Shown here: positions 9,462-19,000 of the stretch, piece after piece | How the letters are laid out: each line of letters opens with the position of its first letter | Position numbering within the stretch: the first letter of the stretch is position 1 | Assembly: GCF_002954455.1 (NCBI RefSeq) | Contig: NZ_MSCC01000001.1 | Location: 122,951-186,950, forward strand | Source of the DNA: Photobacterium aquimaris | GTDB taxonomy: Bacteria; Pseudomonadota; Gammaproteobacteria; Enterobacterales; Vibrionaceae | Direction of reading: 5' to 3' | DNA length: 64,000 nt | Made by a program: the position numbers and the translations under genes | The notes under the pieces: generated by a model | Databases searched by the model: none | Seen by the model: only the letters and a program-made list of their open reading frames with translations | Told to the model about the DNA's origin: nothing

Positions 9462-10457
9462 TTAGTTTTCGTATAAGTAACAACGCACAAAGTGGTTGTC
9501 AGATAATTGAGTAACGGCTGGCAATTTTTCACGACATTTATCTGTTGCTTGCATACAACGACCAGCAAATGGACAGCCAAAACTTTCAGGCGTCCATAAC
9601 GGAATTTCACCTTTATTACCTTTTAGTTTGGTATGGATCGATTTGCTTGGATCCGGTACCGCTGACACTAAGAGTTGGGTGTATGGGTGCTGCGGATTAT
9701 GAATGATCTCTTCCGTATCGCCCCACTCAACCATATGGCCGACATACATAACCGCAAGATCTTCAGCAATATAACGAGCTGTTGCGATATCGTGAGTGAT
9801 GTAAAGCAGCGCCATTTCACGCTCAAACTTCATCTCTTCCATTAAGTTAAGAACACCTGCACGAATCGATACATCAAGCATTGACGTTGGTTCATCTGCC
9901 AGTACCACTTCAGCGCCAACCGCAATGTTACGGGCTAAGTTGACACGCTGACGTTGGCCACCTGAAAGCTGGTGCGGGAATTTTGCCGCAGTGGCTTTGG
10001 GTGGAATCAAACCTACTTGCTCAAGTAGGCTGTAAACAGTCTCTTCAAGCTCTTTTTTATTACCAGATGATACTTTGTTGTGGATCAGTAATGGGCGCGC
10101 AATATGGTGAAAAATAGTATGAGTAGGGTTTAATGATCCAAACGGATCTTGCCATACCATTTGTACACCTTGACGGTATTTCATTACATCATCACGGCTG
10201 CTTATGGTTTGAATATCACGTCCGTAATATTCGATATGACCGCCACTTGGTGCGTACATTTTGGCAATCATTTTAGCGGTGGTTGATTTACCTGAGCCTG
10301 ATTCGCCAACTACAGCTAAGCCGCGGCTTTTGTACATTTTGAAAGACACATCGTTAATCGCACGCATCTTTGATTTTTTAAGTGAGTTACTGTTTACCGA
10401 GAAATCTTTAATTAGATTTTTACCTTCGATAATCGGTGTTCCAACAGGCTTGCTCAT
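9462..10457 (-). CDS. Chitooligosaccharide ABC transporter, ATP-binding subunit (OppF/DppF type)
   Basis: The 331-residue ATPase has Walker A GESGSGKST, signature LSGGQRQRV, Walker B VVLADEPTS and a C-terminal oligopeptide-transporter domain with the CPF...C...C cysteine pattern of the Opp/Dpp subfamily. It should pair with the ATPase encoded just upstream to power import of (GlcNAc)n. Vibrio uses this Opp-like system, not a sugar-type transporter, for chitobiose. The gap to the GH9 start is 133 bp. Confidence 0.93.
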   Translation of the reverse strand: MSKPVGTPIIEGKNLIKDFSVNSNSLKKSKMRAINDVSFKMYKSRGLAVVGESGSGKSTTAKMIAKMYAPSGGHIEYYGRDIQTISSRDDVMKYRQGVQMVWQDPFGSLNPTHTIFHHIARPLLIHNKVSSGNKKELEETVYSLLEQVGLIPPKATAAKFPHQLSGGQRQRVNLARNIAVGAEVVLADEPTSMLDVSIRAGVLNLMEEMKFEREMALLYITHDIATARYIAEDLAVMYVGHMVEWGDTEEIIHNPQHPYTQLLVSAVPDPSKSIHTKLKGNKGEIPLWTPESFGCPFAGRCMQATDKCREKLPAVTQLSDNHFVRCYLYEN

Positions 10458-10499
10458 AGTGTCTCCTAAATACTGCCTATAGAATGCGGTGTGTTGCTA

Positions 10500-11474
10500 C
10501 TAGTTACCGGTATTGGTAAATAGGTGGCAGTTTGATAAACGTCCTGGTTCAATTTGGCTTAACTGAGTTGGAGTGCTAAAGCATGCTGGATGGGTTTTTC
10601 CACAGCGAGCTTGGAAGCGACAACCTTGTGGTATTTCAAGTAAGTTTAATGGGTTACCTGGAATACCGGTTAAGCGTGTTTTAGGGCCTGTCAGCGGTGG
10701 GAATGAACTTCCCAAACCTTCTGTATATGGGTGGTACGGTGTTTCAAGAATTTGCTTTGATGGTGCAACTTCAATTAGCTCACCTGAATACATGATGCCG
10801 ATACGATCTGAGAACTCGACCATCAGTGATAAATCATGAGTGATAAATAAAATTGAGAAGCCAAATTCTTCTTTTAGTGCATAAATCTTTTGTAGGATTT
10901 CACGTTGAACCACTACATCAAGTGCTGTTGTTGGTTCATCCATGATGATCATCTTTGGATTTAGCGCTAACGCAATCGCGATAACTAAACGTTGACGCAT
11001 ACCACCAGAGAATTGGTGTGGGTAATCACGTAAACGGCTTGGGTGAATATCAACAATTTCCAATAAACCTTCAGCACGACGAATCGCTTGCTTACGGGTC
11101 ATATTAGTGTGGCGCATGATCACATCACAAAATTGCTCTTCCATGGTTAACACCGGGTTCAAAGCGTTCATCGCACTTTGGAATACCATTGACATTTCAC
11201 TCCAACGGAAAGCTGACATCGCCATATCCGTTTTCTTTAAAATGTCACCGTGACCATCAAAGAACACTTCACCACCGGTAATAAATGCAGGCGGCTTGTG
11301 CAGACGCATTAGTGAGAAAGCAACCGTTGATTTACCGCAACCGGATTCACCAGCTAGACCAAAAACTTCACCTTTACCAATGTCAAAGCTGACATTATTT
11401 ACGGCACGGACATCGCCAGAATCAGTAATATAATCAACACATAAATTACGAATTGAGATTTGTGGATCAGTCAT
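10500..11474 (-). CDS. Chitooligosaccharide ABC transporter, ATP-binding subunit (OppD/DppD type)
   Basis: The 324-residue ATPase has Walker A GESGCGKST, signature FSGGMRQRL, Walker B MIIMDEPTT and a C-terminal CRFQARCGKTHPAC segment typical of OppD/DppD. Its ATG shares one base with the stop of the permease gene upstream (TAATG), a sign of coupled translation. Forms the ATPase heterodimer with the downstream subunit. Confidence 0.93.
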   Translation of the reverse strand: MTDPQISIRNLCVDYITDSGDVRAVNNVSFDIGKGEVFGLAGESGCGKSTVAFSLMRLHKPPAFITGGEVFFDGHGDILKKTDMAMSAFRWSEMSMVFQSAMNALNPVLTMEEQFCDVIMRHTNMTRKQAIRRAEGLLEIVDIHPSRLRDYPHQFSGGMRQRLVIAIALALNPKMIIMDEPTTALDVVVQREILQKIYALKEEFGFSILFITHDLSLMVEFSDRIGIMYSGELIEVAPSKQILETPYHPYTEGLGSSFPPLTGPKTRLTGIPGNPLNLLEIPQGCRFQARCGKTHPACFSTPTQLSQIEPGRLSNCHLFTNTGN

Positions 11475-12502
11475 TATTTAGTCCCGCCTTCTAGTGCTGG
11501 TTGAGGCATCGCTTCAACCGGTTGTGCTTGTTTAGCGTTTTCTTTTGCAAGGTTTTTCCAACGACGCATGCCTTTATGAGAACGTAACTGCGGGTTAGCA
11601 ATCTCATCAACAGCGAAGTTAAGCATAGCAAGGCCAATAGCGATAAATATCAATGCAAAACATGGAGCTAGTACTTCCCACCATGCGCCAATTAACATTG
11701 AAGATGAGGTTTGTACGTTGTAAAGCATCACACCCCAGCTAATGCCGTTTGGATCGCCTAGACCTAAGAAAGATAATGTCGCTTCAACGTTAATCGCATA
11801 CATTACTGAACCAATGAAGCTCGCACCTACGATAGAGATAAGGTTAGGAAGAATCTCAACGAAAATGATACGAGGAGATGATTCACCTAATACTTCAGCC
11901 GCTTTTACAAACTCTTTTTCTCTAATTGATAATGTTTGTGCGCGTACTACACGTGCGCCCCATGCCCAGGAGGTAACCGCAATAACGATGGCTATTGTGA
12001 GAGGGCCTGCTTGACCTACAAAGGCTGCGATAACAAACAATATTGGGAGTTGTGGCATTACCAGCATGATGTTCATACATGCGGTGAGAATTTCATCGAC
12101 TTTACCGCCGAAGTAACCCGCTGAGATACCAATGATGGTTGCTAAGAAACACACCAATAGACCAGCACCAAAACCAACCGCTAATGAAGTACGTGCGCCA
12201 TAAACAAGTTGTGACCAGATATCACGTCCCATACGCGATGTACCTAAAACGTGATCAGCATCTTTTGACATTAATAACGTACGCTTGTTAGTCGCTAGGT
12301 TTTTCGCAATCCAACCATCGGGATTATCTTGTGCTGCTTTTACAACAAAAGCTGGATACTCATGTGGATTACCGGTTCTTTTATCCGGTGAGTATTGGGT
12401 AATTAATGGTGCAAACACTGCCGCCAGAATAAAGACAACAATAATGCTGAGACCAAACATTGCTTTAGGGTTGCTAGATAGCAATTTAAATAAGGCTTTC
12501 AT
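11474..12502 (-). CDS. Chitooligosaccharide ABC transporter permease (OppC/DppC type)
   Basis: The 342-residue inner-membrane protein starts with one TM segment (about 17-37), followed by a periplasmic loop and a core of five more helices. The binding-protein-dependent transport signature with the EAA-type loop is visible around EFVKAAEVLGESSPRIIFVEI. The C-terminal tail is longer than usual (KNLAKENAKQAQPVEAMPQ). It starts 2 nt after the stop of the partner permease. Confidence 0.93.
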   Translation of the reverse strand: MKALFKLLSSNPKAMFGLSIIVVFILAAVFAPLITQYSPDKRTGNPHEYPAFVVKAAQDNPDGWIAKNLATNKRTLLMSKDADHVLGTSRMGRDIWSQLVYGARTSLAVGFGAGLLVCFLATIIGISAGYFGGKVDEILTACMNIMLVMPQLPILFVIAAFVGQAGPLTIAIVIAVTSWAWGARVVRAQTLSIREKEFVKAAEVLGESSPRIIFVEILPNLISIVGASFIGSVMYAINVEATLSFLGLGDPNGISWGVMLYNVQTSSSMLIGAWWEVLAPCFALIFIAIGLAMLNFAVDEIANPQLRSHKGMRRWKNLAKENAKQAQPVEAMPQPALEGGTK

Positions 12503-12504
12503 AA

Positions 12505-13491
12505 TTACTTGCCTCCTTTACGTAGACGAGGGTCTAGCGCAACGATTAGGATGTCGGCCATAAAGTTAAAGAACAACATAAACATAGTCATAATTAATAA
12601 CTGACCTTGTAGTACTTGGTAATCACGCGCATGGATTGCGTTTAGCATTACCGTTCCCAGACCTGGGTAGTTGAAAATCATTTCGATAATAAGCTGACCA
12701 CCGATAGCCATACCTAGCGCCATTGATAATGCAGTTACACTTGGTAGCATCGCATTACGTGCTGCATAGTTGAACACTACTCGGTTTTCACTTAGGCCTT
12801 TTCCTTTTGCCATGGTGATGTAGTCTTCATTTAGCAGGTTAATCATGTTGTTACGCATACCAATTAGAAAGCCGCCAATCTGAATAATAGTGGCACAGAA
12901 GAGAGGTAGGGCGGCGTGGTAAAGCACATCTTTATAGAATGCAAAGCTGCTCCAATCAGGGACAACACCTGCAGTGTAGGCATTACCTGTTGGGAACCAC
13001 TTTAAACCGATAGCAAAGGTAAACATTACGAGCATCGCGATTACAACCGGTGGAACCGCTTGAATAACTAACATCCCTGGAGAGATGAAGGTATCGTAGC
13101 TACTGCCACGTTTCCATGCTGCGAAAATACCAAATACTGAACCGACACAGAATGAAAGAATTACAGCAGAACCAGCTAGGAATAGTGACCAGCCAATTGC
13201 GCCTGCTAATAAATCATTCACCGATAATGGGTAAAATTTAATTGAAGTACCGAGGTTCCACGTAAATACGTTAGCTAAATACGAAAAGTATTGCTCATAA
13301 AGTGGACCATCAACAAAGCCAAGTAGCTTTTTCATAGCTTCAATACGCTCAGGGGTTACCTGGGCAGTTGCGTTTGCGAACATCATGGTAACTGGGTCAC
13401 CAGGCATTGCACGCGGAAGAATAAAGTTTAGCGTTGCCGCGAAAATTAGCGCGATAAAATAAAACGATAAACGACGTAAAAAGAATCCCAT
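12505..13491 (-). CDS. Chitooligosaccharide ABC transporter permease (OppB/DppB type)
   Basis: The 328-residue permease has an N-terminal TM helix with the LPRAMPGDPV motif typical of OppB/DppB, five more membrane segments and the EAA loop EDYITMAKGKGLSENRVV. It would form the channel with the next gene. A 146-bp gap with a strong hairpin separates it from the highly expressed binding-protein gene. Confidence 0.93.
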   Translation of the reverse strand: MGFFLRRLSFYFIALIFAATLNFILPRAMPGDPVTMMFANATAQVTPERIEAMKKLLGFVDGPLYEQYFSYLANVFTWNLGTSIKFYPLSVNDLLAGAIGWSLFLAGSAVILSFCVGSVFGIFAAWKRGSSYDTFISPGMLVIQAVPPVVIAMLVMFTFAIGLKWFPTGNAYTAGVVPDWSSFAFYKDVLYHAALPLFCATIIQIGGFLIGMRNNMINLLNEDYITMAKGKGLSENRVVFNYAARNAMLPSVTALSMALGMAIGGQLIIEMIFNYPGLGTVMLNAIHARDYQVLQGQLLIMTMFMLFFNFMADILIVALDPRLRKGGK

Positions 13492-13599
13492 AACTCACAC
13501 CTTACACATCCAGCTTGCCTTCCTGAGCTGAATTCAGGACGTAAAACCCCCTGACGCAAGCGTCATACCTTTGATTGCAAAAAGGATTAGAGGGAAGAG

Positions 13600-13622
13600 G
13601 CGGTGCACAAGGCGTGCACCGC
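13600..13622 (-). other. Intergenic stem-loop between binding-protein and permease genes
   Basis: GCGGTGCAC pairs perfectly with GTGCACCGC (9 bp) around a 5-nt loop, 16 nt after the stop of the binding-protein gene and more than 100 nt before the permease start. On the minus strand only a weak, interrupted T-rich stretch follows, so it may be an mRNA-stabilising or partial-termination hairpin that lets the binding protein be made in excess over the membrane subunits. That role is inferred. Confidence 0.7.
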
Positions 13623-13637
13623 AAATTTAAGCAGAAA

Positions 13638-15314
13638 TTACGCTTTTGGTTTTAGATCCAGTACTTGAAGTAGACGCTCTTGAACGCCAGCCCATACCAT
13701 TGGACGGCCTTTAGGGTTCTTCTCGTTCCACCAACCAGTGAAGCGACCTTCATTGTATTGGAAGTTGTTAGCACCAGAAATTACTGGAATTGTAATTTGG
13801 TTTTCAGCAATGATATTCTGAATGCTATGAGCAATCTTCATTTGCTCACCCTTATCAGCAGTCTTGTAGAAGCTGTCTAGCAACGCATCTAACTGTGCAT
13901 TTTTGAAGTAATGCATAGCGAAACGTGGCATACCATCACCTTGCTGTAGACGTGAGTTGTACGCACTGTCCCAGTATAGGTGTGGATCTGCACCGTGGAA
14001 GTAGTTAGTAAACGCTACATCGTAAGTGCCTTCTAGCATTGCTTGGTTGTAAACAGCGAAATCAGGAGTACGTGCTTTCGCATTGATACCTGCTTCTTGA
14101 AGCTGCTCAACACCTAGCTGTACTGTGTTGTTGAAGTCAGTCCAACCGTTTGGAGATTGAACTTCAAGCTCGATCTTCTCACCTTTTGGAGATTCAACAA
14201 ATCCGTCACCATCTAGGTCTTTAAAGCCAGCTTTAGCAAGAAGGTCTTTAGCACCTTTGATGTTGTAAGTGTTGTAAGGCTTGTATTTGTTATGAACTGC
14301 TTCGTCAGACCATGACTTGAAGCTATCACCTAGGCCTGATGCGTAATCGTTCGGAGTACCCGCACCGTAGAACGCGATGTCGATGATAGTTTGACGGTCA
14401 ATTGCCATAGAGAATGCACGACGGAAGTCAACATTGTTGATTGCTTCGTTGTTACCCGCTTTTGGCGACTTATAGTTCAGCATGAATGCCATCGTACCAG
14501 CAGCAGGGTACCAGTATTTGTGATTAGGATTTGCTGCAGCATAAGTACTGTCGATGTCAGGAATGAACGATGACGTCCAATCTAACTCAGAGTTGATGAT
14601 CTTAGTTAGTAGTTGGTCATTGTTAGCGATTTGAGGAACACGTAAACAATCAACTTCTAGGTTCGCGTTATCCCAGTAATTAGGGTTACGACATTGAACG
14701 TAAAGTTGAGGAGTAAATGTCTCGATCTCTGTAAATGGACCAGTACCTACTGGGTTTTCGTTAGTGAAGGTTGTTGGGTTCTTCACTTTGCTCCAAATGT
14801 GCTTAGGAATAACTGGCACTTTAGATATTTCAAACGGTACGTTTGAGTTAGCAGCTGTTAATGCAAAGATAACCTTGTTACCGTCTTGCTTAACTGATTT
14901 AACCCACTTGTTGATACCGATTTGGTCAAGTTCTGGCTTGTCTTTTACTAGCTCAAAAGAGTAAACAACATCAGCAGCTGTAAAAGGTTTACCGTCAGAC
15001 CATTTCACGCCATCACGAATTTCAAACGTAACGTTCATTAGGTCGTCAGACATGTAGTAGTCTTTTGCCAAACGCATAACTGGCTCATTACCGTGCATTT
15101 GGTTAAAGATAACCAATGGCTCATAAACGAATTCAGTTGTAGTACGAAGGTTTGTTGCTAAAAACGGGTTAAAGTTACGTACCATTGTAGGGTAAAAATC
15201 GGGTACGATTGTTAGCTGGCTTTTTTCTGATGCTGTTGCAACGGGTGCTGTAAAAGCGGTTGCTGCAGCAACAACTGCAAGTGCTAACTTAGTTTTGTTA
15301 ATATTGGCAAGCAT
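13638..15314 (-). CDS. cbp: Periplasmic chitooligosaccharide-binding protein (SBP family 5)
   Basis: The 558-residue protein has a clear Sec signal peptide (Lys-containing start, hydrophobic core to about residue 24, likely cleavage after ATA at 28) followed by an SBP_bac_5 fold with the typical VTFEIRDGVKWSDGKPFTA segment. The family normally binds peptides; in Vibrio this member binds chitooligosaccharides and, without ligand, holds the ChiS periplasmic domain inactive. It is the first gene of the transport operon and is divergent from a small ORF, with chiS beyond. An AAGGA ribosome-binding site lies 7-8 nt before the ATG. Confidence 0.93.
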   Translation of the reverse strand: MLANINKTKLALAVVAAATAFTAPVATASEKSQLTIVPDFYPTMVRNFNPFLATNLRTTTEFVYEPLVIFNQMHGNEPVMRLAKDYYMSDDLMNVTFEIRDGVKWSDGKPFTAADVVYSFELVKDKPELDQIGINKWVKSVKQDGNKVIFALTAANSNVPFEISKVPVIPKHIWSKVKNPTTFTNENPVGTGPFTEIETFTPQLYVQCRNPNYWDNANLEVDCLRVPQIANNDQLLTKIINSELDWTSSFIPDIDSTYAAANPNHKYWYPAAGTMAFMLNYKSPKAGNNEAINNVDFRRAFSMAIDRQTIIDIAFYGAGTPNDYASGLGDSFKSWSDEAVHNKYKPYNTYNIKGAKDLLAKAGFKDLDGDGFVESPKGEKIELEVQSPNGWTDFNNTVQLGVEQLQEAGINAKARTPDFAVYNQAMLEGTYDVAFTNYFHGADPHLYWDSAYNSRLQQGDGMPRFAMHYFKNAQLDALLDSFYKTADKGEQMKIAHSIQNIIAENQITIPVISGANNFQYNEGRFTGWWNEKNPKGRPMVWAGVQERLLQVLDLKPKA

Positions 15315-15384
15315 AGCTGTTCCTTACTCTTAGCTCTGTTTCACTAATGGAAATAAAAATTGGCTCCGTCATTGGAGCGCCTCA

Positions 15385-15444
15385 AACCTACTTCATTGGA
15401 ACTGAGTAACGCTGAACCGTTGAATGGCCTTGTAGGTTCTCAGT
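15385..15444 (-). promoter_or_regulatory. Mutually exclusive pairings at the 5' end of the cbp leader
   Basis: Within 60 nt, AACCTAC (15385-15391) can pair with GTAGGTT (15432-15438) over 7 bp, while ACTGAG (15401-15406) can pair with CTCAGT (15439-15444) over 6 bp. The order of the arms is interleaved, so the two stems either exclude each other or form a pseudoknot. The segment begins about where the predicted transcript starts. Seen in the sequence; function unknown. Confidence 0.35.
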
Positions 15445-15450
15445 GGTTTC

Positions 15451-15479
15451 AATATTGGCTGGATTGGCTCAATCGTCAA
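15451..15479 (-). promoter_or_regulatory. Candidate chb operon promoter
   Basis: On the minus strand TTGACG (15474-15479) and AATATT (15451-15456) are spaced by 17 bp and would start transcription near 15444, giving a leader of about 130 nt before the cbp ATG. The two repeat boxes upstream would then be centred near -51.5 and -81.5, plausible activator positions. Read by eye only. Confidence 0.45.
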
Positions 15480-15489
15480 TGTGGTCGCC

Positions 15490-15531
15490 CGTTAAAAACG
15501 TCAAAATGATTAAGGCTGTCGTTAAAAACGT
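15490..15531. repeat. Two identical 12-bp boxes upstream of cbp, candidate ChiS (or other activator) operators
   Basis: CGTTAAAAACGT occurs at 15490-15501 and again at 15520-15531, exactly 30 bp apart (about three helical turns). Each has the partial dyad CGTT-N3-AACG. Their core CGTTAAAA recurs three times upstream of chiS. ChiS is known in V. cholerae to bind DNA at the chb promoter; that these boxes are its sites is inference. Confidence 0.5.
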
Positions 15532-15571
15532 TAATTTCACTGTTTTACTTGATTGAGCATTCAGTAAATAG

Positions 15572-15587
15572 CGTGGTTAACGTCACA
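15572..15587. promoter_or_regulatory. Weak CRP-like site upstream of the chb promoter
   Basis: Read on the minus strand, TGTGA-N6-CCACG matches 8 of 10 positions of the CRP consensus TGTGA-N6-TCACA. The chb operon of V. cholerae is cAMP-CRP dependent, which makes a site expected here, but the position (about -135) is remote. Confidence 0.25.
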
Positions 15588-15740
15588 AACAGGTTGTGCT
15601 GTTACATTGGTTACGTTAGCGTGATTTTCTCTTTAGCTGTTGTTTAATAAGTGTTTATTTTGTGTTTTTTGCGTGTGTGATGTAACGCATGCGAATTTTT
15701 GTTGTTATTTTTATACGGAAAATTTACCGTGTCAGTTTGT

Positions 15741-15756
15741 TGTGATTCGGTTCTCA
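15741..15756. promoter_or_regulatory. CRP-like site in the cbp-chiS intergenic region
   Basis: TGTGA-TTCGGT-TCTCA matches 9 of 10 consensus positions. It is centred about 62 bp upstream of the start predicted for the plus-strand promoter at 15776-15804, the classical class I spacing, so it more likely serves the small divergent transcript than cbp, whose ATG is more than 400 bp away. Confidence 0.45.
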
Positions 15757-15775
15757 TAAACTAAAAGAAATTATT

Positions 15776-15804
15776 TTGACACAGTTTAAACGCTATTTTT
15801 TGAT
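15776..15804 (+). promoter_or_regulatory. Plus-strand promoter candidate facing chiS
   Basis: A perfect -35 TTGACA (15776-15781) is followed after 17 bp by TTTGAT (15799-15804, four of six matches). Predicted start near 15811. A transcript from here would run about 220 nt to the terminator at 16004-16030 and would contain most of the 51-codon ORF. A second -10-like CATAAT sits at 15825-15830. Confidence 0.4.
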
Positions 15805-15806
15805 AG

Positions 15807-15962
15807 ATGTGGTTTAATTTTGACCATAATAATAGTGTGATCTTGATCAGCGATACGGATTTAAAGGTGATTATTTCGAGCATTAAAAAAGTGCTTGAGC
15901 GTGATTGTCGTGACGTATCAGCGAGTCGACGAGAGGCCATTATCGACTGCCATAGCTATTGA
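15807..15962 (+). CDS. Possible 51-residue protein between cbp and chiS (or small RNA gene)
   Basis: An open frame runs from ATG 15807 (or GTG 15837) to TGA 15960-15962 on the strand opposite to all neighbours. The peptide begins MWFNFDHNNSV and contains a charged, helix-like part with SSIKKVLERDC and SASRREAIIDC; no membrane segment, no signal peptide, two Cys in the second half. No good ribosome-binding site precedes either start, and the predicted promoter would start transcription at or after the ATG, favouring GTG 15837 or a non-coding RNA. In V. cholerae, locus number VC0621 falls between the equivalents of cbp and chiS, hinting that something was annotated there. I do not recognise a family. 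Confidence 0.4.
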   Translation: MWFNFDHNNSVILISDTDLKVIISSIKKVLERDCRDVSASRREAIIDCHSY

Positions 15963-16003
15963 TTAAATCGATGGTCATGGAGAATAAGATAACCACAGCC
16001 CAT

Positions 16004-16030
16004 AAAAAAGGCCCTATAAGGACCTTTTTT
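16004..16030. terminator. Bidirectional terminator between the small ORF and chiS
   Basis: AAAAAAGG-C-CC and GG-A-CCTTTTTT pair around TATAA with A and T tracts on both sides. Pairing is best on the minus strand (a G-U wobble replaces the mismatch), which suits termination of chiS, but it would also stop plus-strand transcripts coming from 15811. Confidence 0.85.
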
Positions 16031-16053
16031 GTATCACTATTTAATATGCCGAG

Positions 16054-19000
16054 TTAACCATGGCTAATAATGTGGTGTAATTTGTCACGCATCATCACCA
16101 GTTCTTGACGGGCTGTGTTTGATTCTGGACAGCGCTCCAACACATAATCAATGGTGTTTATGACTGTGCGCCAGCGCGGTGTTTTAGGCAACGTTTCAAG
16201 CTGAAGGTATTTATCTAATGTCCGTGTTTGAAGGGTGCTACGATCTAAATAAACGCGCCATAAACCACTTTCTTCAGCTAATTCAAACTTACTTTTATGA
16301 GATTCTGCTTCCCAAAAGAGCAGCGTTGCTTTCATTGAATCGACTAATAGCTGGCGAATTATTTCGGTTTTATTGTGTTCACCATCACCTAACTTATCGG
16401 CTAAGCGAGTAAACTCACCACCGAGTTCGCGTAACTGTTGAAGATTGTTTTTGTCACCATTAAAGGCAAATTCAGACAGTACATCAATCGCATTTTCAAG
16501 CAGATTAATACGATGATCAGCAGAGGGCCCTTGACTATCAAAGACAAACATTTGTTTGAGTCCAGATTCAACGGGTAAATTAATAACAGCGGTCATTAAT
16601 TGTTGCTGCTGATCACCAATATAATAATTCAACTGGCCATTGAAGTGGTGGTTATCAGTGGCCGTAATCGGTAGTGGCGTTACCAGTATATCGTCAATGG
16701 TATAACGCTCAAGTAGCTCTGGTGCTCGTTTAAATAGTTTGCCAGCAGCACCGTTGGCATATCTAATTCGACCTTCATTTTGAACGCATATAATCGCTTC
16801 ATTGGTTGAATCTAATAATCCAAGCAAGCGACTTTGAGTTTCAATCAAGCCCATTTCAACTTGTTCACGTCGATGGATTTCTTGCTCTAATTCGTGATTT
16901 TTCTGGCGTTCAATCTCTGTTTTACCAGCTTGAAGGTAAGCGCGAATACGAGCAATAAGTTCTTCTTTATTAAACGGTTTGGTTAAATAGTCATTGGCAC
17001 CACACTCAAAGCCTTTTAAGCGATCTTGTACTTGTCCAAGCGCCGATAACATAATGATCGGCAAGGCTAATAGTGAGTAATCTTTGCGCAGTGTCGAACA
17101 CACTTCATAACCACTCATTTCTGGCATCATAATATCAAGCAAAACCAGATCAGGTTGTTGTTCAGCAATCAAAGTCAGTGCTTGAGATCCGCTTTCTGCA
17201 GTTTGGACGCGATAACCAGCAAGGCGTAAGAAGTTAGTCAATATTTGGAGGTTGACCGGTTCGTCATCAACCACCAATAGCAGTTCACCGTCTGAATTTT
17301 CAGGTAAATCAGACGGATCATAATTGGCGGCATTTAATAAGGGCGCTTTAAAATGATTATTATTAGGGTTTGCCGCCATTGCTGCAATTTGATTGGCATT
17401 GGCTAAGTTAAGCGTGAAACTAAAGGTTGTTCCGACCATTGTTTGGCTACTGACATACAAACGCCCGCCCATTAACTCGATTAACTGGCGGCTAATAGAG
17501 AGTCCAAGCCCCGCTCCTTGACGATAATTCGCCGATCCGGTGTTAGCTTGAATTAACGGTTCAAAAATATGTTCCAGTTGTTCGCTTGGAATACCTTGTC
17601 CTGTATCAACCACTTGAATGCGTAATTGATGCTCCAATACTGTTGCCGATAAAATAATTTTACCTTCTGAGGTATATTTGATCGCATTGCCGACCAGATT
17701 ATATAGCACCTGCTCTAGTCGTTGTTCATCGGCATCAACTAAAGGCAGATCCGCTGGAATTTGATTAATAATGCGTATTGGTTTATTGCCCAATAAATGG
17801 CTTGATAACTCTAGCACCAATCGAATCGCAACTGACATATCAACCGCTTGATGATTGATGTCTAGATCGCCATAACGCATTTTATGGTAATCAAGCAAAT
17901 CATCGACCAAGGTTGTTAAGCGCTGACCACTGTTAATGATCATTTCTAACTGACGTCGTTGCGGCTCATGTAAGGCGCCATTAGCTCCTGCTAATAAAGA
18001 TTCAGCAATACCAACCATACCATGCAGTGGCGTACGTAATTCATGTGATGTTGTGGCTAAAAACTCATCTTTCATCTTATCCGCGGTTTGAAGCTCATTA
18101 TTTTGTTGACGAATAATAGTGAGATTATGCTCTAACTCTTTATTTTGTTGACGGATCAGACCGATTTTTTCACGAATAGAGCGCTGCATACGCGCAAAAC
18201 TGATCGCTAAGCGTCCAATTTCATCTTGGCGTTCAGTGCCATCAATTTTTTGTTCTAAATCACCGCCCGATGCTTTTTCAGCCGCCCAAGTTAAGCGTAA
18301 CAATGGTGCAGTGATGGAGTTGGACAGCCAATGTGAGGTAATGATCACCAAAATGATTGCGGTTACCATTGCTGCGACAAAGATTTTCTCAAGTTCAAAG
18401 ATACGTGCAAAGGCTTCTTTTTCTGGCAATTCAACCACCAATGCCCAGTGATTACCGAGAATATTTAGCGGTGAAAAAGCACCTAATACAGGAATATTAT
18501 CGTAGTTGATAAAACTACCAATACCAGATTGTCCTGCTAAGGCTTGATCAATACTTTGGCTTTGAAGTTGAGACGGTAATTTTGCATTAGACTCAAATCG
18601 AAGTTGGTGATCACTACCCACCAATAGCGTTTGAATATGCTTGGTATTATCTTGAATCAGCTCAGTGACTTTTTTATTACTTAGCTCCATAAACACATAG
18701 CTGTGAAGATAACCTTGCTGAATAATCGGAGCTGCAAACCAAGCAGTAGTATCGCTATTATGGCTATTGCTACTGAAGTCAGTAAACACTACCGGTACTT
18801 GTTCCGGGCTATGTTGTGTTTGTTCTGTTTTCGCTTTGATAGCTTTAAATGTTTGCTGTAATGCAAGGTTGGCGTTGTCTTTGGCTAATAAATTGATGCC
18901 AAAAAGCTGGTGGTTTTTTACTGAATAAACCACATCACCTGAAATATCGACCAACATAATATCTTTGAAATCAGATCGTTTAAGATATTCATTATAAACA

